From the NCBI GenBank assembly GCA_030600405.1, contig JAUVMD010000011.1, forward strand, positions 1-10,983: DNA of 10,983 nt. The letters run 5' to 3'. Positions 1 through 6,830 of the stretch are shown piece by piece; position 1 is the stretch's first letter; each line of letters begins with the position of its first letter. Under the pieces are notes generated by a model. It saw only the letters and a list, made by a program, of their open reading frames with translations. It was not told the origin of the DNA and searched no databases. This stretch comes from Nitrospirota bacterium. Lineage in GTDB: Bacteria; Nitrospinota; Nitrospinia; Nitrospinales; Nitrospinaceae. Both the position numbers and the translations under genes were made by a program.

Positions 1-2
1 TC

Positions 3-113
3 ATTTGCGGCCTCAAGGCGCTAGGGTTGGCAACCGATGTCCAAGTGGCCACTATAGAACCCGATGGTTCTGGCCAATATTTTACGGGCAAGGTCACCAA
101 AAAAGCCGCATAG
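3..113 (+). CDS. C-terminal fragment of an unidentified protein (5' end outside window)
   Basis: Frame 3 is open from the left edge and ends in TAG at 111-113, giving 36 visible residues that finish in a basic Lys-Lys-Ala-Ala tail. The fragment has a normal bacterial composition, with an acidic-turn segment (Ile-Glu-Pro-Asp-Gly) typical of a beta hairpin. It stops 15 bases before the convergent mgtC-like gene, a sensible gene boundary. Frame 1 is closed early and frame 2 gives an Arg/Trp/Cys-rich translation that looks non-coding. The segment loosely recalls the C-terminus of DUF421/YetF-type membrane proteins, but the fragment is too short to assign. Confidence 0.45.
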   Translation: MCGLKALGLATDVQVATIEPDGSGQYFTGKVTKKAA

Positions 114-128
114 AAAAAACGTTGGAGA

Positions 129-812
129 TTAGCCTCTTACCTCCCGAATTCCTTCCAGCCGGGAGATCGTCATCAACAAATCTTCCTGGCTTTTTCCCTT
201 TCTGTGGGTCAACACGTAATTCAACTGAACCTCCTGGTTGACCCGGTCTACCCGGTAGCGAGTTTCCTGAATAAGGAACTCGTTTTCCCGGATGATTTCC
301 GCGCACCGGTGTTTGATCAATTCGTAACTTTCGAGATTCATCCGGACCGACAACTCTCCATAATTTTCCACCGACATCCAGCTTTCCACATAGCGGAAAA
401 AAACCAGCATGATGAACACCAGCAGGGTTCCCCACAACGCCAGGGGGAACAGCCCCTTGCCGATGACGATTCCCAACCCGGCAACAAACCAGATACAGCC
501 GGCAGTGGTGAGCCCGCGCACCATGTTCTCCTCACGCATAATGGCTCCGGCGCCCAAAAAACCGATCCCCGTAATGATGCCGGCGGCCATGCGGTTGGGG
601 TCAAATACGGTTTCCAGGTCGACGTAACCCCGGTAGTATTCGGACCCCACCATCAGCATGGTTGCTCCCAAGCAGACCACGATGTGCGTGCGAAACCCGG
701 CGGGACGCCCGTGCATCTCCCGCTCCATACCCACCACCCCGCCCAGCAACACCGCCAGGACCAAACGGAACAGAACTGAAGAATCGATCAACCAATTGAG
801 TTCAAAATCCAC
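129..812 (-). CDS. mgtC: MgtC/SapB family inner-membrane protein
   Basis: This 227-residue protein matches MgtC in length and layout. Its N-terminal half is hydrophobic with about four or five membrane segments, and the C-terminal part (about 146-227) is soluble, like the ACT-like domain of true MgtC. Family signatures are present: G-x2-G-M-E-R-E with R-P-A-G-F-R-T-H (25-43), T-G-I-G-F-L-G-A-G-A-I (81-91) and V-R-G-L-T-T-A-x-C-I-W (98-108). MgtC proteins are linked to survival at low Mg2+, inhibition of the F1Fo ATPase and phosphate uptake control in Salmonella; their direct activity is debated. The start is GTG, supported by AAGGAGGT (816-823) only 3-4 bases upstream. It lies 26 bases after the DUF2797 gene, probably in the same transcript. 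Family assignment is firm; the physiological role here is inferred. Confidence 0.93.
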   Translation of the reverse strand: MDFELNWLIDSSVLFRLVLAVLLGGVVGMEREMHGRPAGFRTHIVVCLGATMLMVGSEYYRGYVDLETVFDPNRMAAGIITGIGFLGAGAIMREENMVRGLTTAGCIWFVAGLGIVIGKGLFPLALWGTLLVFIMLVFFRYVESWMSVENYGELSVRMNLESYELIKHRCAEIIRENEFLIQETRYRVDRVNQEVQLNYVLTHRKGKSQEDLLMTISRLEGIREVRG

Positions 813-815
813 AAG

Positions 816-823
816 ACCTCCTT
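816..823 (-). promoter_or_regulatory. Strong Shine-Dalgarno fixing the GTG start of mgtC
   Basis: The minus strand reads AAGGAGGT followed by CTT and then GTG. This near-perfect anti-16S match decides the GTG start at 812, although the spacing is short. Confidence 0.75.
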
Positions 824-838
824 AACTCAAAACAAATT

Positions 839-1636
839 TTAATCAAATGTTTCAAATTCCACATGGTAACCGGCATATTTTCTCAAGTTGATCACCCGGT
901 GCTCAAAAATCAAATACTGCCCTTTGATACCCGTCAACCGGTCATAGAATTGCGGTTCCTTATCCAGATTATGACTTACAATTTTGGCTGGAACAGCCTC
1001 TATCGGGTAGTGTAGTTCTTGCACGACTTCATCCTCCAGAAAATACTGCTTCAGGTCTTTTGGAAACCACTCGCTGACCTTCTGTCGATGCTCCTGCAAA
1101 TCCACTGATTCCACTTCTCCCTTGAGCATTTTTCTCCAGTTGGTCTTGTCCGCCATATGCTCAGCCAAACCCACTTCGATCAGTCCAGATAATTTCCGCT
1201 CCGGGGTGCGGGCAATCACCAGACCCTGCACCGCTCCCTGGTCGATCCAGCGTGAAGGAATATTCCAATTCCTAGTCACACCCACTTTGACCCCGGACGT
1301 CAGCGATAGATAAACCAGATGATCGACGTTGCAGTATTTCTTGAAAAACTCCCGGTCTTGCTCGTTGCCAAATTCATGCTCACACTTTTCCGGCCGGACA
1401 GCGCACATGGCATTTTCTGGAAGGTCGCGGGCACACGGGAAACAATATCCCTGATCGTAGGTTTTTTTGATCGACCGGCCGCACTCAATACAGGTGATCT
1501 TATTTAGAAATTTTAAAGACACTTCCCGGCCGACTGCCGCATTAACCGGCACCGGTTTTTCATCCAGGCTCAAAAAATATTCAATAGGGTCCGCATCTTC
1601 ATGGGTCATTTTACGGAGTTGGCCCGTTACTTTCAT
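839..1636 (-). CDS. DUF2797 family zinc-binding protein
   Basis: This 265-residue protein matches the DUF2797 family (PF10977) in length and motifs. A cysteine-rich N-terminal part has C-x2-C at 49/52, G-Y-C-F-P-C at 63-68, further cysteines at 78, 85 and 102, and His at 87 and 106, suggesting two zinc sites. The conserved core follows: D-H-L-V-Y-L (105-110), K-V-G-V-T-R (117-122), R-W-I-D-Q-G-A (129-135) and D-K-T-N-W-R (163-168). The family has no established function that I know of. The Tyr-strand followed by K-x-G-x-T-R and a later Glu (E154) recalls the GIY-YIG nuclease layout, which is an inference. It starts at ATG 1634-1636 with only a weak AGAG upstream. An extended -10 promoter lies about 90 bases upstream, and mgtC follows after 26 bases. 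Confidence 0.9.
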   Translation of the reverse strand: MKVTGQLRKMTHEDADPIEYFLSLDEKPVPVNAAVGREVSLKFLNKITCIECGRSIKKTYDQGYCFPCARDLPENAMCAVRPEKCEHEFGNEQDREFFKKYCNVDHLVYLSLTSGVKVGVTRNWNIPSRWIDQGAVQGLVIARTPERKLSGLIEVGLAEHMADKTNWRKMLKGEVESVDLQEHRQKVSEWFPKDLKQYFLEDEVVQELHYPIEAVPAKIVSHNLDKEPQFYDRLTGIKGQYLIFEHRVINLRKYAGYHVEFETFD

Positions 1637-1723
1637 CGCACTCTTTATAGTTTAAGATGGGAAAATACTCCGGGTTATTCCACCCAGAGGCTTCATGAAT
1701 TTCAAGGTTCGAACTGCAACGGC

Positions 1724-1732
1724 ATTATACCA
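1724..1732 (-). promoter_or_regulatory. Extended -10 promoter for DUF2797-mgtC
   Basis: The minus strand reads TGGTATAAT, a perfect -10 hexamer with the TGn extension, which often dispenses with a good -35. No convincing -35 is seen 16-18 bases upstream. Transcription would begin near 1717, leaving a leader of about 80 bases before DUF2797. It lies in the 166-base spacer after pit. Confidence 0.5.
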
Positions 1733-1802
1733 TTGTCCCCGAATAGCCTGACGGCATGGGTTCATCCAACGGAAACGGGAGTATTATTCTGAGGAAGGGT
1801 GT

Positions 1803-3053
1803 TCAGGGAAGAAAAAGAGTGAATGCCTTATAAAACAACATGGCCAGAACGGCAGTGAAGGGAATGGTGGCAAACCAGGAGACGACGATCTTTTTAATGA
1901 TGGCGAGATTCAAGCTGGCCAATCCGCGGGCCAACCCCACCCCAATCACCGAGCCGACCAGGGTATGTGTGGTGGAGATCGGCAGACCCATTTTGGAACA
2001 GATCAAAACTACCGTGGCGGCGGCGAACTCTGCCGAGAAACCGCGGGACGGGGTGATTTCGGTAATCTTTTTACCCACCGTTTCCATGACGCGCATTCCC
2101 CAAATCAACAACCCGATCACGATACAGGTGCCCCCCATAGTCAGTATCCAAAGCGGCATTTGCACCTTCATTTCAACGCTTCCGCTATTCAGAATGGAAA
2201 CCACGGCGGCCAGCGGGCCCACCGCATTGGCCACATCATTGGCACCGTGAGCGAAAGCCACGTAAAAGGCTGTGATCACCTGAAGAAACTTGAATATGTG
2301 TTCGGTGGAAACAAACTGCTGATTGATGTTGTCCGGAGAAACCGCTTTTATTTTCTGCACCAGGATTTTGGCAATAACATACGCAATGGCTCCGACAATC
2401 AGCGAGATGAGCAGGGCATTTTGAAAATCCAGATCCAGTTTCAGGTTTTTGAGTCCCTTGTACACCATAGAAATAGCGAGGATCACGAACACCACGAGCA
2501 CCAAAAAAGGCACCAGTTTTTTCGACTGGGCCACCGGGTCGCGCTTATCAAAAATATAAATCGTAATGAACCGGAATACCCCATAGGCCATTAAACCGCC
2601 CAACACCGGAGACACGACCCAACTCATGGCAACGAACCCCACCTTGCCCCAATTGACAGCATCAGCTCCCCCTGCGATAAATCCGAACCCGACCACGGCA
2701 CCGACAATGGAGTGGGTCGTGGACACCGGCCAACCCAGGGAACTAGCTATATGCAACCAGATCGAAGCCGCGATCAATGCGGAAATCATCCCATAAACCA
2801 GATGCATCGGCACATCGGCAAACAAATTGGGATCGACCATACCCTTGCGCACGGTATCGGATACATGCCCGCCGACGAATACGGCTCCGGCAAATTCGGC
2901 GATCGCAGCAACCAGGACGGCCTGTCGAAAGGTCAGGGATTTGGCACCGACGCTGGTGCCCATGGCATTGGCCACATCGTTGGCGCCAATATTACAGGCC
3001 ATGTAGACACAGGCGAGGATGCCAAACCAAAGGAGGAGGGTCGCTAAATCCAA
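1803..3053 (-). CDS. pit: PiT family inorganic phosphate permease
   Basis: This 416-residue polytopic membrane protein of the PiT/PHO4 family (PF01384) imports phosphate, in bacteria often as a metal-phosphate complex, driven by a cation gradient. The internal duplication diagnostic of the family is clear: G-A-N-D-V-A-N-A occurs at 23-30 and 270-277, and the paired motifs P-V-S-T-T-H-S and P-I-S-T-T-H-T at 109-115 and 358-364. A hydrophilic linker (about 230-252) separates the halves. The start is TTG, with CTGGAG (3060-3065) six bases upstream. The next in-frame Met (residue 19) would cut into the first membrane helix, so TTG is preferred. It follows the DUF47 gene by 43 bases, the usual order for this pair. 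The PiT call is very secure; the transported ion form is not shown. Confidence 0.95.
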   Translation of the reverse strand: MDLATLLLWFGILACVYMACNIGANDVANAMGTSVGAKSLTFRQAVLVAAIAEFAGAVFVGGHVSDTVRKGMVDPNLFADVPMHLVYGMISALIAASIWLHIASSLGWPVSTTHSIVGAVVGFGFIAGGADAVNWGKVGFVAMSWVVSPVLGGLMAYGVFRFITIYIFDKRDPVAQSKKLVPFLVLVVFVILAISMVYKGLKNLKLDLDFQNALLISLIVGAIAYVIAKILVQKIKAVSPDNINQQFVSTEHIFKFLQVITAFYVAFAHGANDVANAVGPLAAVVSILNSGSVEMKVQMPLWILTMGGTCIVIGLLIWGMRVMETVGKKITEITPSRGFSAEFAAATVVLICSKMGLPISTTHTLVGSVIGVGLARGLASLNLAIIKKIVVSWFATIPFTAVLAMLFYKAFTLFLP

Positions 3054-3059
3054 AAGAAA

Positions 3060-3065
3060 CTCCAG
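3060..3065 (-). promoter_or_regulatory. Ribosome binding site supporting the TTG start of pit
   Basis: The minus strand reads CTGGAG, TTTCTT, then TTG. GGAG at six-base spacing is the only Shine-Dalgarno-like element before the first membrane helix. An in-frame TGA lies about 15 codons upstream. Confidence 0.5.
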
Positions 3066-3096
3066 GAAAAATTCAGAAAGACCCGGAACGGGTCAT

Positions 3097-3768
3097 TTAT
3101 TTGGCAAGAAAAATTCTCAATGTTTTTCCAATCAGTTCCGATTTGTCAGCTACGGCGCCCAGTTTTTTACTCACTTCATTCCAAAGCAATAAGTCGGCAG
3201 CTGAGATGCCATCACCTAGAGAGAAAATTTTCTGGGCAAGGATAAACTGTTTTTTATCCGCCTCCCATTCGTAGGTCGCCAACTGATGACCGGCCTTTTC
3301 CACTTTTTCAGCTTCCACTCCCCCAAACGAAGCTTCCAAAAGATTTTCAAGCTCATGGATCAAGTCGCAAGCGCTGTGAGCGCTCATCACTATATGATCG
3401 ACCAAATCGTTCAGCGGCTCCTTGAGGGCATCGGGATTCGCCAAATGACGGATGCGGAGAATAACCCCCAGGTCCTCGATGGCGTCGGCAATATCATCCT
3501 GAGCAGATAATAATTGCGCGAAATCGCGTTTATCAACAGCCAAAAACATACTTTGCGGCAAATGATCACGGATATCATTTTTGATCTTGTCTGCCTCGTA
3601 TTCCAACTGGATAATCTTTTCTGAAATACTCTGAACTTGTTCGTAATCCTCTGCAAGCTGGGCAGCAAATAACGGCTTGATCTGGTCCACGCACTCCCGC
3701 ACCTTGTCGATATGGCTCGCCAAAGGCTTGAACGGCGATTTAGCGAACATTGAAAAAATGGATCTCAT
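3097..3768 (-). CDS. DUF47 / PhoU-like phosphate transport accessory protein
   Basis: This 223-residue, largely helical cytoplasmic protein belongs to the DUF47 (PhoU_div, PF01865) family. It shows the duplicated PhoU-like three-helix bundle with metal-binding E-x3-D motifs in each half: E-Y-E-A-D at 56-60 and E-W-E-A-D at 167-171, plus Q-D-D-I-A-D-A-I-E-D at 90-99. Members are typically encoded next to PiT transporters and are thought to regulate or couple to them. That is exactly the arrangement here, with pit 43 bases downstream. The ATG start has AAGGA seven bases upstream. The acidic motif set is intact, so the protein is probably functional. Confidence 0.92.
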   Translation of the reverse strand: MRSIFSMFAKSPFKPLASHIDKVRECVDQIKPLFAAQLAEDYEQVQSISEKIIQLEYEADKIKNDIRDHLPQSMFLAVDKRDFAQLLSAQDDIADAIEDLGVILRIRHLANPDALKEPLNDLVDHIVMSAHSACDLIHELENLLEASFGGVEAEKVEKAGHQLATYEWEADKKQFILAQKIFSLGDGISAADLLLWNEVSKKLGAVADKSELIGKTLRIFLAK

Positions 3769-3796
3769 ATTTTGTCCTTCAAATGTATTAAGGGGT

Positions 3797-3830
3797 AATA
3801 ACCTCGATAAGGGTTTAACCTCAGGTTATT
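3797..3830. promoter_or_regulatory. Candidate operator with repeated TAACCT/AGGTTA boxes upstream of DUF47-pit
   Basis: TAACCT occurs at 3799-3804 and 3816-3821 in direct orientation, 17 bases apart. The second copy forms a perfect palindrome with AGGTTA (3816-3828, TAACCT-C-AGGTTA). The outermost 8-mers, AATAACCT (3797-3804) and AGGTTATT (3823-3830), are also perfect inverted repeats with an 18-base loop. The element sits 28-62 bases before the DUF47 start, an operator-like position. No good sigma-70 hexamer pair is visible around it. It does not match the E. coli Pho box, so a phosphate regulator is only a guess. Confidence 0.4.
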
Positions 3831-3962
3831 CCAACATCCCGTCACCTTCCCACCAAGTATCAGGAAGAGTTTATGGATGTCTTTTAGCATGATGCCGGGG
3901 TCAAATCAATCCATCAAACCAATTTCTAACAAACCTCGGAACGACCCTGATAGAAGAGCCTG

Positions 3963-4679
3963 TCACCCCATCATCATGCGCCATTCTGCCAGACTGTTGA
4001 TCTGCAGATAGGAATTGGATTCGCGGACTTCACCCATGGGAGCCGAGCCGTTGCCCCCATAGTTGTGGCCGGGGTACAGAATAATTTCATTTTGAATTTT
4101 AGCCAGGCGCTGGGTGAGGGTATGGTACATCACCTCGCTGTCGCCCCCCGGCAGGTCCACCCGCCCGCATCCCTGCAGAAACAGCGTGTCGCCCGCCACC
4201 AGATAATCCCCGACCCGGAAACATTGGGAGCCGGGCGTATGGCCGGGCGTGTGCAAAAACGAAATATCGACGGATCCCACCTTCATCCGCTCTTCACTAT
4301 CCACCTGCTTCATATCCGAAAGGGAAACCCCTGTGACCTGGCGCAAGCCATCCGCCTCGTGCTTGTTCACATAAATGGGGACCGGATGAGTTTCCATCAA
4401 TTGCGGCAGGCCCAGGATGTCCAAACCGAAAATTTGTCCGCCGACATGGTCCGGATGATAGTGCGTCACCAGCGCTCCGGTAAGCTTCATCCCTTCCGCC
4501 TCGATAATTTTCAGGAGGCCTTTGACATCCCAGGCCGGGTCGACCACCACGCATTCCCGCGTTTCCCGGTCACCGATCAAATAAATGAAGTTGGCCATAG
4601 AGCGGGCCGAGGCGTCGGTATGGCCCACGTCCACCCCGCACAACAGTTGTTTGAAATAAAGAGGACTGGCTTCCGTCAT
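3963..4679 (-). CDS. Metallo-beta-lactamase-fold hydrolase (glyoxalase II / persulfide dioxygenase-like)
   Basis: This 238-residue cytoplasmic protein has a complete metallo-beta-lactamase site: H-Y-H-P-D-H at 73-78, H-T-P-G-H-T-P-G-S at 143-151, A-G-D-T-L-F at 162-167 and P-G-H at 203-205. H73, H75, D77, H78, H147, D164 and H205 can hold a two-metal centre, as in glyoxalase II, although members of the persulfide dioxygenase branch use one iron. The substrate cannot be decided from sequence. The G-C-G-R-V-D-L segment (170-176) is common in the glyoxalase II-like group. A longer in-frame extension to 4898 is open but overlaps the upstream nuclease gene and looks non-coding. ATG at 4677-4679 has GAAGGGA about five bases upstream and is preferred. 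It follows the S1/P1 nuclease by 20 bases, probably in one transcript. Confidence 0.9.
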   Translation of the reverse strand: MTEASPLYFKQLLCGVDVGHTDASARSMANFIYLIGDRETRECVVVDPAWDVKGLLKIIEAEGMKLTGALVTHYHPDHVGGQIFGLDILGLPQLMETHPVPIYVNKHEADGLRQVTGVSLSDMKQVDSEERMKVGSVDISFLHTPGHTPGSQCFRVGDYLVAGDTLFLQGCGRVDLPGGDSEVMYHTLTQRLAKIQNEIILYPGHNYGGNGSAPMGEVRESNSYLQINSLAEWRMMMG

Positions 4680-4699
4680 GGTTTCCCTTCCATAGAAAT

Positions 4700-5497
4700 T
4701 CAGTTTTTGAATAGCCGGTTGAGCATATCCGCCAGGCGAATCCCGGCGCGTTGCAACCGCTCTTCGACTATTTTTCGTCCCTCGCGGATATAATCCAGCG
4801 ATAGCTCCTGTCCCTTGGAAAACTGCAGGCGGTATCCGTAATCCAGGACCAGTGCGCGCGATTCGTTGGACCAATCGTCGGGAGTGCCGCCGGTCCACTG
4901 TTTTTTATCTTCCGAAGTGATGGACCGATTCAACTGGCGAGCAAATTGCAGTTGAGTCTTTCCTTTCAGGAAAATCAGATCATGATCCCAAACGCTATGA
5001 AGATTGGTCGGCTTTTTTCCAAAATAGACGGCAATTTCGTTACCTCCGCGATCCTTCTCGTATCCCAAATGCATCGGCTGATGCACATCGGCCACCAAGT
5101 GTACCAGAAACTTGAAGGCTTCCTTCCTTGTTCTTGGAGACGACACGTGGTCAATCAGAATACTTTCATATTCTTTGATTTTTTCGGTGACGCACCGCTT
5201 CCGGGGGCAATCACGTTTTTGATCGTACGTGCGATGGCTAACGGCAATATTGGTGTAATGCAGAACATCCGGCTTGGGGTCGCTTCTCTTGATTGCATCG
5301 GCCCAGTTGGCGACATTTGCCAGATGTTTTATGTTAAACTTCTTTCGAATAGTATTCAGGACCTCGGGGTCCAGATTCATTTCCGCGATATGGCCAACGA
5401 TGCGATGACCCGCCGGACCCCAGGCCAACCCTTCCTGCAAGGGTATGACACTCAGCAAGACGAACCCTATCAAATATCGGACAACTTTGTTTCCCAT
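4700..5497 (-). CDS. Secreted S1/P1-type zinc nuclease
   Basis: This 265-residue protein of the S1/P1 nuclease family (PF02265) cleaves single-stranded nucleic acid, often with 3'-nucleotidase activity. Residues 1-25 form a signal peptide with a basic start, a hydrophobic core and an A-x-cleavage region ending Gly-Leu-Ala. Cleavage there leaves Trp26 as the mature N-terminus, and in this family the N-terminal Trp itself binds zinc. The remaining zinc ligands are all present: H31, D67, H80, H133, D137, H143, H167 and D171 (L-H-Y-T-N, V-A-D-V-H-Q-P-M-H, L-H-S-V-W-D). C97 and C102 may form a disulfide. The enzyme should act in the periplasm or outside, perhaps scavenging nucleotides or phosphate. 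The family is best known from fungi, plants and some bacteria. The ATG start has only a weak ribosome site. Confidence 0.94.
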   Translation of the reverse strand: MGNKVVRYLIGFVLLSVIPLQEGLAWGPAGHRIVGHIAEMNLDPEVLNTIRKKFNIKHLANVANWADAIKRSDPKPDVLHYTNIAVSHRTYDQKRDCPRKRCVTEKIKEYESILIDHVSSPRTRKEAFKFLVHLVADVHQPMHLGYEKDRGGNEIAVYFGKKPTNLHSVWDHDLIFLKGKTQLQFARQLNRSITSEDKKQWTGGTPDDWSNESRALVLDYGYRLQFSKGQELSLDYIREGRKIVEERLQRAGIRLADMLNRLFKN

Positions 5498-5526
5498 ACA
5501 AAAGTAACCCGTTTCTTCGGCATAAA

Positions 5527-6285
5527 ATGATCAAAGCGGCCTATCATACCACCAAGTTTTGGGTCATTATCATCCTTCTCTCGATTGTTTTGGGAACGCT
5601 GGCGGTTCTGGCACGGTTGTTTGATTCCTCGAACAACCTTTCGCACAGGGTTTCCAGCTTGTGGGGGCGCTGGCTGTGCAGGCTCAACGGAATCCAGGTG
5701 GATATCGAAGGCTTGGAACATATCAGGCAGGGTCAGGCTCAGATTTTTATCGCCAACCACCAAGGTTTTTTCGATATATTCGCACTTAATGGGTTCCTGC
5801 CGGTACAGATTCGATGGGTGGCCAAATCCAGTTTATTTAAAATCCCTTTTGTGGGATGGTCGATTGCGGCGTCGGGCTACGTCCCCGTGGACCGGGGCAA
5901 CCGGAAAAAAGCCTACCAAGCCTTTCTGGCAACCATTGAAAAATTAAAGGCGGGAAATTCTATCGTGATTTTTCCTGAAGGAACGCGGTCCGTGGATGGC
6001 ACCATCGGGCCGTTCAAAAAAGGGGGCCTTTTACTTTCGGTGCGGTCCGGTGCGCCGCTGGTACCGGTCACTCTATTGGGAACGGGGAACATCATCAAAA
6101 AAGGCAGTGGGATTATCCGGCCCGGACGGATTCAAATCATCATCTCACCGCCCATATCCAGCCAGACGGTTATTGACGACAAAGAAGAAAAGGTACTCAA
6201 CACCCTTCGCGATATTATCTGCAAAAATTACGAGAGTCACCAAACTCCGCAAGGGGAGAATGAAAATACTTTCCAGGCAGGATAA
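5527..6285 (+). CDS. plsC: 1-acyl-sn-glycerol-3-phosphate acyltransferase (PlsC family)
   Basis: This 252-residue PlsC-type acyltransferase would transfer an acyl chain to lysophosphatidic acid, making phosphatidic acid for membrane lipids. An N-terminal membrane helix spans about 11-32. The catalytic motif N-H-Q-G-F-F-D at 77-83 fits the N-H-x4-D rule, and the acyl-acceptor binding motif F-P-E-G-T-R-S lies at 149-155. V-P-V-D-R (119-123) and a later P-L-V-P-V region are also typical. Length is normal. ATG 5527 has no obvious Shine-Dalgarno, but it is the last start before the membrane helix. The start is 29 bases from the divergent nuclease start, so its promoter must lie inside or very near the nuclease gene. 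It ends 20 bases before the convergent peroxiredoxin-like gene. The acyl acceptor could be another lysolipid. Confidence 0.93.
   Translation: MIKAAYHTTKFWVIIILLSIVLGTLAVLARLFDSSNNLSHRVSSLWGRWLCRLNGIQVDIEGLEHIRQGQAQIFIANHQGFFDIFALNGFLPVQIRWVAKSSLFKIPFVGWSIAASGYVPVDRGNRKKAYQAFLATIEKLKAGNSIVIFPEGTRSVDGTIGPFKKGGLLLSVRSGAPLVPVTLLGTGNIIKKGSGIIRPGRIQIIISPPISSQTVIDDKEEKVLNTLRDIICKNYESHQTPQGENENTFQAG
5543..5551 (-). promoter_or_regulatory. Candidate extended -10 for the S1/P1 nuclease
   Basis: The minus strand reads TGGTATGAT, a TGn-extended -10 hexamer with one mismatch, located inside the first codons of plsC. Transcription would start near 5536, about 40 bases upstream of the nuclease ATG. No good -35 is visible. 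Confidence 0.3.
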
Positions 6286-6305
6286 CCACCGGGAGCCGAC
6301 CCCGT

Positions 6306-6830
6306 TTACACGCCCTTTTCTTTTTGGATAAATTCCCAGACTTCCCGGGGATGTTCGCGCAAGTCATCGATGTTATCCCATATGGCACGGATCATTCCGG
6401 TTTTGTCGATCACAAACGTGGTCCGGTGAATGCGCTTGACCATCTGCCCCAAGTCATCCACCTCCTCGGTCAATCCATACAGGTCGGTAGTTTTTTTATA
6501 CTCATCTGCCAGCAGGGTGAATCCGAGCTGGTAGATTTCGATGAACTGACGGTGGGATTGCACGCCGTTCCAACTGATTCCGAAGAGTTCGACTTCCTTG
6601 GTGCGAAACTTGCGGTTCCATTCGTTGAAACAGACCATCGCCCGGGTGTCCTCCGGGCTGGAATCGAACACGTAAAAGGCCAGGATAACCCATTTTTTAT
6701 CCTCATACTCTTTGAGTTTGACGATCACCCCTTCTTCGGCGGAGGGGCTGGTCGCCCCGGCCTTGTAACCATACACTGCGGGCAATTCAAAATTGGGCGC
6801 ACGGTCCCCCACTTCCAGTTTGTCAGCCAT
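6306..6830 (-). CDS. Peroxiredoxin-fold (AhpC/TSA-redoxin) protein lacking the canonical peroxidatic cysteine
   Basis: This 174-residue protein has the peroxiredoxin layout. V-G-D-R-A-P-N-F-E-L-P sits at 7-17, a core strand V-I-L-A-F-Y at 48-53, L-F-G-I-S near 81-85, F-T-L-L-A-D near 102-107, and T-F-V-I-D-K-x-G-M-I-R in the C-terminal third. In BCP/AhpC-type enzymes the peroxidatic Cys is the tenth residue of F-Y-P-x-D-x-T-P-x-C. Here that position is Asp61 (F-Y-V-F-D-S-S-P-E-D), and the only Cys in the protein, C67, lies six residues on. Either C67 is used unusually or the protein is not a peroxidase. The ATG start has GAAGG five bases upstream. It is last in the bolA-grx-prx operon, 38 bases after the glutaredoxin. 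Confidence 0.85.
   Translation of the reverse strand: MADKLEVGDRAPNFELPAVYGYKAGATSPSAEEGVIVKLKEYEDKKWVILAFYVFDSSPEDTRAMVCFNEWNRKFRTKEVELFGISWNGVQSHRQFIEIYQLGFTLLADEYKKTTDLYGLTEEVDDLGQMVKRIHRTTFVIDKTGMIRAIWDNIDDLREHPREVWEFIQKEKGV

Noticed and set aside
204..779. 191-residue plus-strand open frame
   Set aside because: It is wholly antisense to mgtC and has the His/Gln/Pro-rich composition typical of a shadow frame; the opposite strand carries clear family motifs.
1664..1785. AATACTCC (1664-1671) and GGAGTATT (1778-1785) inverted repeat around the DUF2797 promoter
   Set aside because: The arms are only 8 bases and 106 bases apart, with no target-site features or transposase; chance is the simpler reading.
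1965..2594. 209-residue plus-strand open frame
   Set aside because: Antisense to pit, very rich in His, Asn and Gln with no recognisable domain; pit motifs are unambiguous.
4065..4793. 242-residue plus-strand open frame
   Set aside because: Antisense to the MBL hydrolase and the end of the nuclease gene; both opposite-strand genes have complete active sites.
4680..4898. N-terminal extension of the MBL hydrolase frame
   Set aside because: It overlaps the nuclease coding region, is Arg/Pro-rich, and a good ribosome site fixes the later ATG at 4679.
6286..6305. Possible bidirectional terminator between plsC and the peroxiredoxin-like gene
   Set aside because: No stable stem and no T-run could be found in the 20-base gap.
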